From Neurospora intermedia (taxonomy: Eukaryota > Ascomycota > Sordariomycetes > Sordariales > Sordariaceae), in assembly GCA_037102815.1 (NCBI GenBank), contig BTPP01000002.1:1364001-1428000 (forward strand): a DNA stretch of 64,000 nt, written 5' to 3'. This document shows positions 49,033 through 61,836 of this stretch, in pieces. A program made the position numbers and the translations under genes. A model generated the notes under the pieces. The model was not told where the DNA came from. It searched no databases and saw only the letters and a list, made by a program, of their open reading frames with translations. Each line of letters opens with the position of its first letter. Within the stretch, counting starts at the first letter, position 1.

Positions 49033-52000
49033 AGGGATGGAGTTCGATAAGGGGTTATTGCAGAAGAGGCGTACAACGTTGGTGCTCGCGGGAAAAGAGG
49101 TTGCCGGTGAATCGGACGCAGTGGGCAATGGCGAAGCGCCAATAACCGGAGCGGCTCACAACAGCAGCTCATGGAAAGGACGGTGTGCCTGTCAGTGTTT
49201 ACCGCCGATAACCTGGGTGTAGATGGAGAAGAAGACCTTGGCCGTCCCTTCTCGATGTTTCAAGGCCGGAATCTACTACTATTTGTTCCATCCTTTCTTT
49301 TCTCAAGTCGGAATGTTCTACATGATCTCTCTTCTTCTTTCTTTTTTTTTTTTTTTTTCCTGCTTCTTGTTCTTGAGAGTATCATTCAAGGTTTGATTGA
49401 TCTCTTACATCCTGGCCCAAATTGCTGCGCCTCGAGAGCACGTGCCTCAGCCCCCGTAAACTGTCAAGATCGATCCCATTCCAAGATATCAATCTAGTCC
49501 ATTACGGTAAGTCTCCGGACCAGATGGTCTCCAGCTGATTCCGCCTATACCCCCATTTAGCCCTCCCGTCATATGAACATTGAATTTTGCGCCAAGTGCT
49601 TCACCAAATCAGGAGTATTTGATGTTCATCTCTACCCGTCGGATAAGTTAAAAGGTCATGTGTCCCAGCAATTCACTCCACTGTCGCCATAAAAAGTCGC
49701 AACACGCGCGCTTGTACTCCATGATATATGATCTGACGGCGGTTGTATCCGAGAATTTAAGGTCAAATTTTATACATGATAATCAACTCTGCGTTCATGC
49801 ATGAAGCCATGTGATCACAGATGTAAACACTCTTGTAGAAACGGAATGCTACAATTTGAGGCGCGGAAGGTCAAGTCAGCGCTGTCGCCCGATGGACAAC
49901 ATTGCCGCAATTCACTAGCCAACCTTACCCAGCAGCTGCTCATGACTGGGAAAAATAATTCTCTATATACCGGTTGGCCACATCAGATCACTCAAAGCGC
50001 CCTCCTTCGGACGCTCGGAGCGTCTTGGCTAATGTATGGAGTGCCATTCCAGTTAGGACGATATCCACCAGGAGAGTTGACCGTCTACGTTTGCTCTCGA
50101 GCCTTCGAGGAAGACATCGAATGGTTGACCCTTAACATTAAGTCAAGAGAACCAGCAAACTATCTGCTATCTACTCCCACATCATCACACGGTCAATGCA
50201 CATACACGGCTGCTTATCCTACTCAGAGATAATAGGAATCGCCAACATTCGTTCAGGTTCATTGTCCGCTTATAGCTACGGCTACCACCTTTGCTAAGCT
50301 GGGTGTCGGTACCTTTCAGGTGAACTTAAACCCCGGAGCGCTTACTATAGTAACAATGGTAGCGCATAGGATAGAATGTGAATCAGTCATCCGATGTTGT
50401 GACTGCTATGTTCCTTTTCAGACACGGACCCCCAAAGATGTCTCTTGGCCCGGTCAGGCTCAAGTCAGATGTGATATCAGCTTGATTATCATAGGAAATA
50501 CTGAACCCGTAATGACGCAGTGTGCATTCTTCCATGCCGAAGACACGCGGCGGAAATTGATGGCCTCTATTGATATGGCTCAGCTATCATGCTACGTATC
50601 CCAAAGCATCTAACGTGAATTGTGTACTTTCATCAGAACAAGTGACGTATGATTCAAGCTACGGATACGGGTACGGACACTCGTATGAAAGACGGCATAC
50701 AGACACGGTTTCCTAGCGCTGGTAGGTCAATGACTACCACCATAAGTAGGTATCTGCCTTCACAGAATCAAAACTTAATCTGTCATAATCATCAACTGCA
50801 ACTCATGACTCGCCGAGGGAGCACTACTTGCCGTATGCGAACAAAGAGGAGGTTTGGCTTCGGCAGTGATCGTCTAAGTTGTCTTACTTAGCCGACCGAT
50901 CGAAGGAGTACTGTCCTGCCCACTGCACATATATGACTTATAACATAAGGTATGGCGCTTAACGTCGCTTGTGCCGGACGGGCGCGGTTGACTTGTCGGG
51001 CTGGATGAAAACCTGACTTTGGGTAATCATTGTGTCCCCGTATCGTTCCCGTGCCTTTCGGCGCGCCACCTCGGTCATATTTTCCTGCTTCTCTTTGTTC
51101 TTAGCTACAGTCGCAACTACCGAAATTCGACTGTTGGAGTGGCTGATTGAAAAGACCCAAGTCGAACAAGAGTGACTCTACCCGTGTACCCTTCGTCCTT
51201 CTTTGTCTTTTTTTCGCTTGTTCCGAAAGCCACCGCCAATGGCTCGGACTGGACTCTGCCATTGAGGTGAAAGAGCCTCGTTCATCTCGTCACGCGTGTT
51301 AGCCAAGTCTAAGACACAACATGATCAGCAGAACCGAGGATCATACAATAGAGTTAAGAGACTACTCATCTCGAGTCCGAGACTACTTAGATTATCGAGC
51401 GAGTACATGACTGTCCACCAACTATACTTCAAACGCGTACTACCTCCGAGCCTCGAGACACACCACCATTCCATCTTGTAGTCTTCGAACAAAGACATGA
51501 AAGAGGAGCCCAAAGCCATGATTAAGCCACTTCGATCGAGTTTCAACTGTGTTCATTTTCCCGTCTCACGGCTCGGTGGCTTCAGCCTCACTCTCTCGTA
51601 ATCTAGGATGGCCCAAGCTCGAAAATGCAATTGTTTATGCCTTGCCTTTGCCCTGCTTTGACATCTTGGTAGCTCCGTATATGGGACGTGCAAGTTCACT
51701 CACAGGAATGGCTGCCATTCTCAACGAATATGTTACTGGTTCCGCACAATTTCTTTTCGGAGCCACCTAACACCTCTTTGAACTTGATACCCAACCGAGA
51801 TCGACAATAATGCGCAGAGTACTGCATAGTAGTGTAGTCCAAGTCGGCTACAGGTGCCGTCTGCTAAGACACGGCGCGGCTGAAGGTGGGACTTCCTGCC
51901 CCCTTTCTCCCGGAGCCTCCGAGACAACGGTAAGCTGCAAGCCTATGCTTGTTTTGTTTCATGGACGGGTACCACGGCCTTGCCTGGCTATATGGTTTTG

Positions 52001-52345
52001 ACTATTGTCTAGGAATTCAGTGAACCCTACATGGAAGCCGAGCGTGTCGCTCCATATGGCTGGCGTAGGGGAATCATGTCATTGGTGGACGTAAAGAATA
52101 ACAGACACGCACGCAAACACACAATATCTGACCACTGAAACATTATCATATGGTTACTCCATGGAGGTAAACAAACTGAGTGTGCACGTTGTTAACAATC
52201 GGTGTAGATAGGTACCTAGAGAGTAAGATCACCTCAAACCAATCAGCATCATGTGCTGCAATCAGTTCATGTGTCTTACTATCAACTAAACCACCACAAA
52301 ACAGCTGAAGTTTCAAAACCAGAACTTAGTGTACGCCTAGTCTAG

Positions 52346-52384
52346 CTGTTATGCCTCGCTGTCATGCCTCGCTGTCATGCCTCG
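52346..52384 (+). repeat. 13-bp tandem repeat, about 3 copies
   Basis: The unit ATGCCTCGCTGTC is repeated at 52,351, 52,364 and 52,377; the last copy is partial. Confidence 0.85.
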
Positions 52385-53960
52385 GTGGGAGGGCTGATAT
52401 TGCTTGTGCATTGTTGTGCTGCTGACAGGCGGCACAGTCCACACAAAGAGCCTGTGTGCATAGCGCCAGTGCATGTGCTGCCTTATGCCGTGACTACACC
52501 TTTCAGCCAGAAGCAAACGGTGAGGTGGAGGAAGAGGCCGAGAAACGGACAACCCAGCACACCCAACTCAACGGCAGCCAGGCCCTTCCGTCCCTTCCCC
52601 GCTGTCCATCTAAACTGCACACGACCGAAAACGGTTGAGACTGACTGTGAAGACAGCCCTCATAAGCCGGGAGCCGAGATAAGAACTCCCCAGGGGAGAG
52701 GGGGGGGAGGGGGAGGATGATTGATACGATAGATCACCCAACCCACATCTGCCGGGGTGAAAGAGGCCCTTGCCCGAGTCCCTCATGGTCTACTTCCCCA
52801 GTAACAGCTCTCGTGAGCCCCAGACGGGGATAGATGGAGGAGTGAGACACTGACACAAACATCGTGAGGCCACAGGCCAACGACAACGAAAGCACCAGTA
52901 ACATCATGGTATCCGCAGTCAGTAAATTCATGAGACGGGGCCCGAAAGGCTAGACTGCCCTTTGCCTCCTTCACCGCCAAGTGAGGGAGCATTTCCCCTC
53001 TTCCTGTGACAGATGATGGGGAGTTAGCGGCCGAGTACCCAGCAGCAGTAGACAGAGCTCCAGCCAATCCTGCCGGATAGGTAGTAGCACCGATGAGATG
53101 CGATGGGGTGTTGATGGATCACCGACCGGAGGCTTAGAGCGCGCGGCCATTTCTCTCTCTTTCCCCCCCTTCTCTTTCCCTCTCGTTCACGCTTCACGGT
53201 ACGCCCGGGCCAGTGGGGTCGTATGCGAGATGCATCTTGAAATGGACGGTTGGTATGTGGTGTACATATTGTGGTGGTGGTAGTGGTGTCGACGATAGTG
53301 GTTGGTGGTAGGGTAAGTTATCCAGTCCCAGCTTTATGCACGACAACAACTGTTGTTCATGCCGTTTGTCGGCTATCCCCCAACCATCACTCAGAGTGCT
53401 TTCACACCCACGCACGCCCATGACACTGAATTCGCGGAAGGTGCCGCATCACGATTGGTGAACAGCTCCGAGAGGCACGATGAAGCCAGGTGTAGCTGAC
53501 TACTTGGTAAAGTACGTAGCACCCAGCAAGAAGTAGAGATCAGAGAACGGCCGGCAACGGCGATGATGGCGATGATGCTGAGACAAGGAAGGGTCCGATC
53601 CAGATTCCAGTCAGTGCAGTCTCCCTTATTGACTGGACGAGAGGAGCGAAAACAGACGCCGTCTCGTCAATCCCTCTGCCACCGGCCCCAGCCCCAAGCC
53701 CTTCCCAAGCCCCAAGATAATGCGCTAATGCAAACACTTAAATAGCTTGACCCATGAACGCGCGGACCTCGGGCAGTTGCTTTCTTACCCCATTCTCCTG
53801 ATGCGGTCAAGCTCCAACTGTAAAACAACTAACCAATGTACGTCGGCCCAGTTTGCTAGGTTTTGTTGTCCGAGGTATCATATTTTCAGGCGCTTTCCCA
53901 GCTTTTCTGGTCTTTCGTCTCGTCTAGACCACTGCCGATCAATGATGTTCAGTGGGATGA

Positions 53961-53990
53961 CCCATTGGGACCCATTGGGACCCATTAGGA
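53961..53990 (+). repeat. 10-bp tandem repeat, 3 copies
   Basis: The unit CCCATTGGGA occurs twice exactly and once with one change (CCCATTAGGA), in direct succession. Confidence 0.85.
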
Positions 53991-56949
53991 CTCCGAGATC
54001 TATGCTATATTAGTAACATGGCGGCAGATGTCGGCGGTTTTTTTTTGTGTGTTTGAGAGATGGCGATCCGTTTCGTCCGTTCCCCTCCCGGAGTCTCCAT
54101 TAAATCATGCCGCTCTGGCATGACTGCACAGAACTGCAGTGTGTACTGCGTAGCATGTACGGGGAATGCAGGACAGCGTAGCAATACAGTATGAGACCGG
54201 TGATCGTAGAGCGACGCCAGAGCGGGAACAATGCCTTGGAGATTGCCTAAACACCCAAACATCCAGGCCTGGGGCAGGACTTGGTGATAATTCCTGGTCC
54301 GGTAGCAGAAGCCGCACGCACGGTCCTTCCGAAATGTCGTGACGGACATCCGGCCGATCCAGTTACTGACACAGCCGAGAGTTTCGACCCAAGTTGACGT
54401 GTACAATATACCCCTGGTATGTTTGTTGGTTTGGTACAAAAGAAGGGTAGAATATAAGGATAAGCCAATCGAATCTATTGATTCTGTTTTCCGGTACGGC
54501 TGGGCACGGTTAGCAGGCTTCTAGGTACGGGTAAGTGCTGTAATGCCCTATAATCTGGCAGTTCTGCACTCCCGTAGGCACGGTAAGGTGCGTGGTGGCG
54601 TTTTCTACCCTGGTCGCATTGTTCGAACGCAGGTGTGACTAAGCAGATGCACAGATCATTTTACGCTATTGAGCCAATCAAATAGCTTGAATCAAACTGC
54701 ACGGACCACCTATGCCCCTGCTACCAGGGGGGTCCGAAGAACCACGCTAACAAACAAACCAGTCTTATATTGTATGGCCAAAGAGACGAACATACCTACA
54801 CTGTGACAATGGGAACGGGAGAGGCGCGGGATGTCCACTTGTCTGGGTAACCCATCGGTTGCTGGTGGCTTTAGGGAGTGAGATGTGCGATTTTGCTTGG
54901 TAGAATCCAGGTCGAGATGTTTGATACATGATGAGAGCCTGACTTACACATAGTATACTATGATAGGCCCAATTGCCAAAATCAGGTGCTGTTGTTAGTG
55001 TAGAGCTGGTATCTCTGTATGCACACTAACACAGGGTACATGTACTGTTATCGATACCTGTGTAGTGCACACTAGTCTCGATAGACTAAGCCGTGGAGTG
55101 TGCTTGTTGCCGATCTCAAGAGCGAAGGTTACACAGCTCCGCAACCGAACACCCGGAAGTCCAAGGAATGCCCGACTGTAGTGCCGGCAAACAGCTACGA
55201 GCCTACGACGCCGTCGACACGGCGTGGAACTCGGGTACTGAATCAGCTGAAGACAACTGTCCACTGCGCTGCAAACGACCTGCAATGCTGACTCTTGCGG
55301 TGAGTATGGGAGTGAGCTAGTGGAGGAGAATGGACGACGGAACAGCTCATCAGCTGTCTATGGTGTACTGATCACAAGGATTGAAGGAGTAGTGAGAGCT
55401 CTTTGTCTGAATGGAGACATGGATGCAAAAGACAACACAATGCCTGATTTGGTAATGAGAAAACAAACACGTTGGCAACTAGCAAAGTCGATTGGCCAGA
55501 GACAAGAGCCATTTTCTTGAGAGGCCTGTGTGAGTGGCTACCGTGAACGCTTCACCGACTTTCTGTGCTGTTGCTGCAACAGCTGCTGGCTTCTGGAGCT
55601 TCTTGCTAGCCAGCAGTAGTGCCAGCTGCCAGCCCAAAGTCGATGCAGCAGCAGCTTGTTTGGGCCCAAGCTGGAGGGGTAGAAGGGGTACTGTAGTGAT
55701 CTCAGTGGATGGCTTTAGAAGTTGGGCGTTGGAGAAGGCATCAACAAAACTGGAGCCCCCCCCCTCCTCCCCAGAGATTCTCCGTCTCCGTCCCGGAGGA
55801 ACGAGACAAGTCGGAAACCGTTGATCGATCAGACCAATGACAGGGGCAATTCCACTTTGTGAGATAGGAGTGGATTTTCACTATTTGGCAGAGTGCCCAG
55901 TGGGGTGCTTCTGGAACTCTCTTGCGTTCTTGCTCCTCCATCTCTCGCTCTGTTTCGGCAACCACCTCCAGCTCCTCCTCGGGCTGCGGCTTTGCCCAGG
56001 GGCATGCTATCCATCCATTCCATTCTTCCTTCTTGTTTTGTTGTATTTCTTGGGCGGGAATTGGATTGGGGACCCCTGGCTTCTGTTGATGCCCCTGACC
56101 TTGTCGTTGTGACAATCAACAGTCCACGATCCACATTCATCAACCGAGAGGCCCAGCCGGCCGGCCGGCGTCGGCAGGATGTCTCTTGTGATTGCTCTTT
56201 TTGGGCTATTTTTCGTATCTCCTAAGATGGGCCATGGAAATGGAGAAAGGTGAAAAAACATAGAAAATGAACCCCACTGTATCATCGTGTTTTTAGTGTA
56301 CAACTAGGCTTGCTCCCCACTGTAAATCCTTCCCGCTTGCCGGCCCACGCCGTCGTCCATGTTCCAGCTCCAGGGCAGAGGTATCAGAAGCGAGTCTCCA
56401 CAGTTGGGCAACTTTCCGGGCCCCAGACTCAGAGTCTTTTGTCAAAAGACCGTCCCAGCAATCATATCCCCCTCGCTTGCGTGCAGTGCCGCCAAGTCAG
56501 TGCACACACATGGCCGCACGTACTGTAGTGTAGTGTGTGTTGTTGTACGCGGGCACGATCTTGATTTCCCGAACAAGGATATCCACGTCTTGTATCAAGT
56601 GTGATGATTTGAATAAAGGACAATATCACAACGTTGGAAATGAGTCTGTTGGTTAGAAACACGCAGATTGACTCCCGCGAATGGCATAGTGGTCGGAGCT
56701 TAACAGCCATATTCGTCAAAGATTACCGTGTGGTGGTTTGTCTAGCTTGTAAAGTGCTGAGAGTGATTTGATATTGATAATGTTGGAATGAAGGGCCCAT
56801 GGGGATCTTCCCAACCACCAAGCCCCTTGGGCATATTGCCCGCTGGATGCACTGTGCCGCAGCAATGATAATGATGATGATGATGATGGATGACGACCGT
56901 CGACCGTCATCACCAGCTCCGGAAATTGATTGTTGTTGATCCCGCTGTA

Positions 56950-57152
56950 CAGTAGATACCCTAGTAAATGCAACTAATCCGGGCTCTATGGAGAGGGTCA
57001 GAAAAACTTGCATTTACTAGGTATCTTGCACTTACTAGGGTGCCAGTCACATACAAATAGGTGAATCCGGGCCGCCAGGCCAGTTGCATTTACTAGGTAC
57101 CTTTGTATGGACTTGCATTTTCTGGGGGTTGCATTTACTAGGGTATCTACTG
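56950..57152. mobile_element. 203-bp MITE with TA target duplication
   Basis: The ends are perfect 25-bp inverted repeats (56,950-56,974 and 57,128-57,152), starting CAGTAGATACCC, and they are flanked by TA on both sides (56,948-56,949; 57,153-57,154). A TA duplication with CAGT-type tips points to the Tc1/mariner (pogo/Fot) group, and at 203 bp with no coding capacity it is a non-autonomous MITE. The inner part repeats the terminal motif TTGCATTTACTAGG in direct orientation at 57,008, 57,084 and, with changes, at 57,026 and 57,113. It sits in unmutated intergenic DNA and has perfect ends, so it looks recent or is below the RIP size limit. Confidence 0.88.
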
Positions 57153-57216
57153 TAATAAAGAAGTCGAATAAAACGATGGATCGCCCTCCATAGAGGGAGG
57201 CATGACTTCCCTATTG

Positions 57217-57239
57217 GGATGGATGGATGGATGGATGGA
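57217..57239 (+). repeat. (GGAT)n microsatellite
   Basis: More than five units of GGAT in direct succession, just after the MITE. Confidence 0.9.
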
Positions 57240-57678
57240 GGGGCAGATGGAACACTCATCGTCGAGGATGTCACCTGCTTCCTTCCATGCCTTATTGCCT
57301 TGGCTCTGTTCTAGCTTGGCTTCTGCTTTTGCCTTGTGTGGGAGTCGGGAAGCCATGATCGTCTGCATGTACACTACATACCTAGGTATATCGATCCCTT
57401 CTTGCAACGATGATGAGGCCCTACCCTCGCCTGCCTCCAGCCTTTCCTCTGAATGGAATCCTTTCCGTTGCCCCTCCCACACTCCCAAATGTCTTCTTGG
57501 GCCCAAAGAAAGTAACCCCCTCTAACCAATCATCGGTCTAAATGCAGACAGTCAGCATGTGAAGCAAGCCTCACTTTTCCCTCTGATTCGTCCCTCCCAT
57601 TTCATCTCAATTTCTCGACTTTCTCACAGGCGATCAGGCGCAAAGCCAGGGTGAGAAATGCAGGTGCCCGCCCGCCCG

Positions 57679-57721
57679 CAGCAGCAGCAGCAGCACAGAC
57701 TCGCACCCCCCCCCCCCCCCC
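57679..57721 (+). repeat. CAG repeat followed by a 16-base C run
   Basis: Five GCA/CAG units at about 57,679-57,694 and, after ACAGACTCGCA, sixteen C bases at 57,706-57,721. Confidence 0.9.
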
Positions 57722-60221
57722 ACTGCCCACCACACATAACACTTTTTCGTTCCTCTCCTTTGAGCTCGGGCCCAGGAAACAGAGAACGAAAAAAAAGCAG
57801 GGCGAGGTGGCACCAGCACGAATCAACCAATCACCATCCTTCACATCTCTCAAACAGGTCAATGTCTCATCTCTCTTCTGATGCTCAATCGTCGTCCTCG
57901 CTTTCTTGCGGCTTGCTTGCTTGCTTGATACCATTCTTCCCAACCACCAACAAAAAACTACCCGAGACTACCGACAGTGAGAGGAGAGACAGAGGGGTCC
58001 TTCCTCCTTCCTTCGATCCAGACCCAGACCCTTCCCGTTTCTGGTCATGGCGACTGCTAGCCGTTTCATTCTATGTATTACCTAGGTACTGTAGTTCAAG
58101 TCCCCTCTTTTTTTCTTTCTCTGTTTTCGATATCGTGCATGATCCAAGGTTGAGACAACACTGCTCACTCACTCACCTGGGATTTCGTTCGACACTTGTT
58201 TTGGCTATATCCTGCAACGCTACTGCATCATGGTAACAGGAATGTGGCATCCTTCTTGCTTGATTTTTGATACCCTTTCTCGCACGAGAGTGAGAGTGTG
58301 TGAACATATGTATCATGATGCAGCAAGGCAGATAGACAAGACTGGCAGGCGCCCGCTCCATTGCCATCGGGCGGTACGCATAGGTTCTACCGAGCGGTAA
58401 CAGGCAGGGAGTGTGGTAGCCGCATAGGAACTGACTGGTAAGGTCATGTTAATGTTAACTCCACATTTGAAGGGCGCAGGGGCCAATATAACAAGCGGTT
58501 ATGTGTTGAGACATCGACCATAGTATCGGACTCTCCGAGCCATCCGTCTCGACGTCCATCTGTTTGTTGTCGCTTGCAACGATCTCTCTAGATTAGGTAC
58601 CTAGGTAGGTACCTTATTTCTTCTGGCAACTGCTGGGCGCTGTTGGAAACGCTGGGAACATCTGATAGTGGAGTGACAGTGGGTGGTGTGGGTATTTGTT
58701 AGTGAGTGATTTGTGACCTTGTGAAAGATTGCATGTGTCACTGGGTGTAAAAATTCACAAAGTCGTCTGCGTCATGCATCTCGGCGTCCACACGAACCCC
58801 TGAATGGGCCAGCCCGGCGCACAACCGGCCCTTTTGGCCCACCGGCACTCGTTGCCCGGGTGCCCAGTAAGCCTTCGGGACTGGGAGGGCAATTCAGGAG
58901 TGCTAAACATTGGCGGAACTCCCGACATGCAACTATCACCAGTGCCATCTCACTGCAAAAGTGCTCAAATCTGTGTGTCCGTTGGTTTGTCTCGACCATC
59001 ATTTTTATTTCTCTCCTCCCAAGCAACCGAGTAAAGCGCGGTTACAGGAGTCAAAGCAGCTCTACTAAGCACATTTCTTGATCAAGACAGCCCATTCCCT
59101 ATTCACTCTTGTACTATCTTTTGTCTTCCCTCCGTTCCAGGCGCACGGAGGTCTTCTCCAAGCAAGAGTGTATGCAAAAAATAGCGTATTTTCGTCCTTG
59201 CGCGTCAGAACCTTCTCCAAGGTCGCGCAATAAAAACATGCTCGTGTTCCATCATTTATATCGTTCATCCCGTGTCTTTTCATCAACTCCATCATGACCC
59301 AGCAAAGAAAAAAGGAAAAAAAGGAAGAAAGAACAAGTGAGAAATCAGAAGCCCACTTGCCAAACCGACACTGTCGAGATTTTGAATAAATGAACAACGG
59401 GAAGTGGTATCATTCAGCAAAAAGAAGCGTATGTCGCAAGGAGCCTGCGCCTCAAACTCATAACAACGCTCGCTAAACACCACTCCGTTTCTTTCCCGAA
59501 CTCCGTTTCTCTATGTCGCGCCAGACGGAAAACAGACTTTCTGCCTGCCGATATAAAAACCAAGAGTGGCCGACAACAGCGCTTATCGAAACATAAGCCG
59601 CTGTGACATGACAAATAAGGGAACGAAAAACACATGTCTTCTAGACCCCAAATAGAGCGTAACGTTGCGTCGTGAAACCTCCAGATCTTTACATTCCTTC
59701 CCCCGTGTTTTGTTTTTGTTGCGCCGAAAACGTAAAATGACAAGTTTTCCACCCCAGAAGAAAAGAAAGGAGAAAAAAAAAGATATATGCAAATGATGTT
59801 GGTCGACCATAAATAAATCGACCCAGTTTTCCAACCCAACCTTTCCCCGCATGTGAAAAGTGCGGTTGACAAACCCCGAACTCCAAACAGTGTATCGAAA
59901 AGCACAGGAGCCATCCCACCCCATCTTCGTATGTGTACAACCACACAATCTCTTTCAATAAAAACGTACAGCAAAACCGGAAATCATTCCCACTGGGAAA
60001 ACTTGCCGCTTCTCTTTATCCCGGGCTCCTGGGTATCATAATCCGGACAAAGACCATCATCTATGTGGTGGGATATTAGTTTGATCGAGAAGGAAGAAGT
60101 AAAATGGAAATATCTCCGGCGTCCGAGTTTGCTATCGGCGGTAGCATGGAGATATGAGGAGCTGAATGAGGTGTAGCCTTCTGGCCAACCCAGAAAACGT
60201 ATTGCAGAATCTTGTGACCGA

Positions 60222-61836
60222 CTAATAGCAGCCTTGGATATGCGCAAAGAAAGGTACCTGGTGGAAGGGAGCGTGGTGTGAATGCGTGTAGTACTTGATC
60301 GTTTCCCAAAGGTTTCCAGACGGGTACTTGGATGGCGCATAGTTCGGCTGGACCGGAATGGGCATCATCGGATGCTGGATAGGCTGTGGGACCGTTGTTG
60401 GGTAAGGCTGCTGGAAATAGTCGTGTTTGTACTGCGTCATTACGTTGGGATCCTCCAAAGATTCAAAGATTACCGGCTCTCTTCCCTGCAATGGCTGCTG
60501 AGGCGGAGGTGTCTTGATCTCGGGAAGATCCGAGACCAAGTCATCATCATCGTCCTCCTCCAGGTCCTCAAGACTCGAGCATGCCGAGGTAAGCGACCCA
60601 TCATCCGAGGAGCAAGTAGAGCCCTCATCAGACATGGAGTCCGACGAAGAGGGTGACATGGGCGACGGGTATTCCTCGGCGTCAACGTATGTAACTTGCT
60701 GCTCCAGTGATGCGGGCGACTGGGTGAACCTGGAGCAGGCGAGAATCCGGGTTCGCAGCTCGGGCAAGGTGATCCTGTGGTCAGGATTGGGCGTAAAAAT
60801 TCTTCCCAAGATGTCGTTCAGTTCGTCCGACACCGGGAGAATGGTCTTGAGGAAATCCTTGCTTTTAACGAAGGCCCGATAGGTGGAGTCCTCAAAAGAC
60901 GCTTGCTTCCATGGGTTACGTCCACAGGTGAGATTCACCAGGATGACTCCAAGGCTCCAAACGTCATTCGGAGCGCAATAATAGAAAGGCCTCCTTGCTG
61001 TTTGATCCAGGCACTCTAAATGAACAAGAAAAGGAACAAGTCAGTTCGTTGTCCAGGGGATCGGATGGAAGATGAGAAATGAGAACGAGAAATCGCATGG
61101 CCGAGATGGGCTAGGGGGAAAGATTGACATCGGAAAGTTCGCAAAAACTTGAAAACCTACCTGGCGACATATAAAATGTTGAGCCACACCCGTAGTCCAT
61201 AGATGTTGCCTGTTGAATCGCGAGGCCGAAATCTGCCAACTTGACAGTTTCGCCGTTGTCAGAGACGAGGATGTTCTCTGGCTTCAAGTCCCGGTGGTAA
61301 ATTCCACGGCTGTGGCAGTGTCCTACGGCATCCAGGATCTGGAGGAAGACACTCTTGGCGAGCTCATCCCTACCAACATATTGCCCACGTTCGGTGATGT
61401 TATAGAACAGATCACCCTCCGGGCAGTACTCCAAGACAACGTAGATGCAGTCATGTTGTTCGATGATCTTGACCATCGAGACTACATTAGGGTGTCCCGA
61501 GGCCTGGTGGTGCAAACGTATCTCCTGGCGTTGAAACGTAATCTGGCGAGCATCCAGCGGGGTCCCATCGGGGTTGAACTTGCTGAGGCACTTGACGGCA
61601 TAGCGAACATTATCCTTCAAGTCGACGGCTGAATAAACCACACCATATGCACCAGACCCCAAGATCCCTGAGAGTTGGAGTGAGTTGGTGATAAACATGC
61701 CTAGTCGGTCTTCCGCTGGCATCGGGACATAGTGATGTTGCTGTAGCTGGTGAGGTGGGGGGAAAATATACTGCTGGTCGAATGGTGCTGGTGATGCCGG
61801 CGGAGTGAGATATCCAAGCTCTGACACATGATGCAT
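60222..61836 (-). CDS. Ran1/Pat1-like serine/threonine kinase, 2 exons
   Basis: Protein kinase of the group that includes S. pombe Ran1/Pat1 (meiosis inhibitor) and S. cerevisiae Sks1/Vhs1 (nutrient response). Exons on the minus strand are 61,836-61,161 and 61,015-60,222. The 145-bp intron (GTAGGT...TTTAG) splits the codon of Glu in MSPE. The product is 489 residues. The kinase domain runs from about 53 to 330: glycine loop GSGAYGVV (60-67), ATP-binding lysine AVK (K82), HRDLKPEN (181-188, catalytic D183), DFGLA (202-206) and MSPE (223-226), followed by NDVWSLGVILVNLTCGRNPW. The C-terminal tail is disordered, with Ser/acidic clusters (EEDDDDD), Pro/Gln-rich stretches and several Ser-Pro sites. 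ATG 61,836 (MHHVSELGYLTPPASPAPF) fits the short N-terminus of the family. It probably acts in nutrient or developmental signalling; the exact orthologue is uncertain. Confidence 0.92.

Larger units (their letters stand above)
49033..56947. other. Long stretch without recognisable gene
   Basis: About 7.9 kb of normal-GC DNA not marked by RIP. The longest frames (143 codons at 49,801-50,232 on +, 124 codons at 55,741-56,115 on -, 118 codons at 52,364-52,720 on +) have no domain, signal peptide or convincing start. Visible structure: a T-run (49,342-49,358), a 13-bp tandem repeat (52,346-52,384), a G-rich run (about 52,698-52,716), a 10-bp tandem repeat (53,961-53,990) and an ATG/GAT microsatellite (about 56,865-56,890). 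It may hold long untranslated RNAs, large regulatory regions or decayed genes. Confidence 0.5.
57155..60221. other. Intergenic region downstream of the kinase gene
   Basis: About 3.1 kb with no recognised gene. It holds a (GGAT)n repeat (57,217-57,239), a CAG repeat (57,679-57,694) followed by a 16-C run (57,706-57,721), CT-rich tracts, and three exact copies of the palindrome TACCTAGGTA. The right end probably contains the 3' UTR of the minus-strand kinase. A 186-codon minus-strand frame at 59,414-59,974 and a 192-codon plus-strand frame at 57,658-58,236 are low-complexity or patternless and were not accepted as genes. Confidence 0.5.

Noticed and set aside
49801-50232. 143-codon plus-strand frame in the long gene-free stretch
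   Set aside because: No signal peptide, domain or repeats; start context weak. Left as an open possibility only.
57658-58236. 192-codon plus-strand frame with poly-Gln and poly-Pro
   Set aside because: It exists because of the CAG repeat and the C run; the rest is patternless and no domain or start context supports a gene.
59414-59974. 186-codon minus-strand frame downstream of the kinase
   Set aside because: No domain, no conserved-looking composition; likely falls in the kinase 3' untranslated region.
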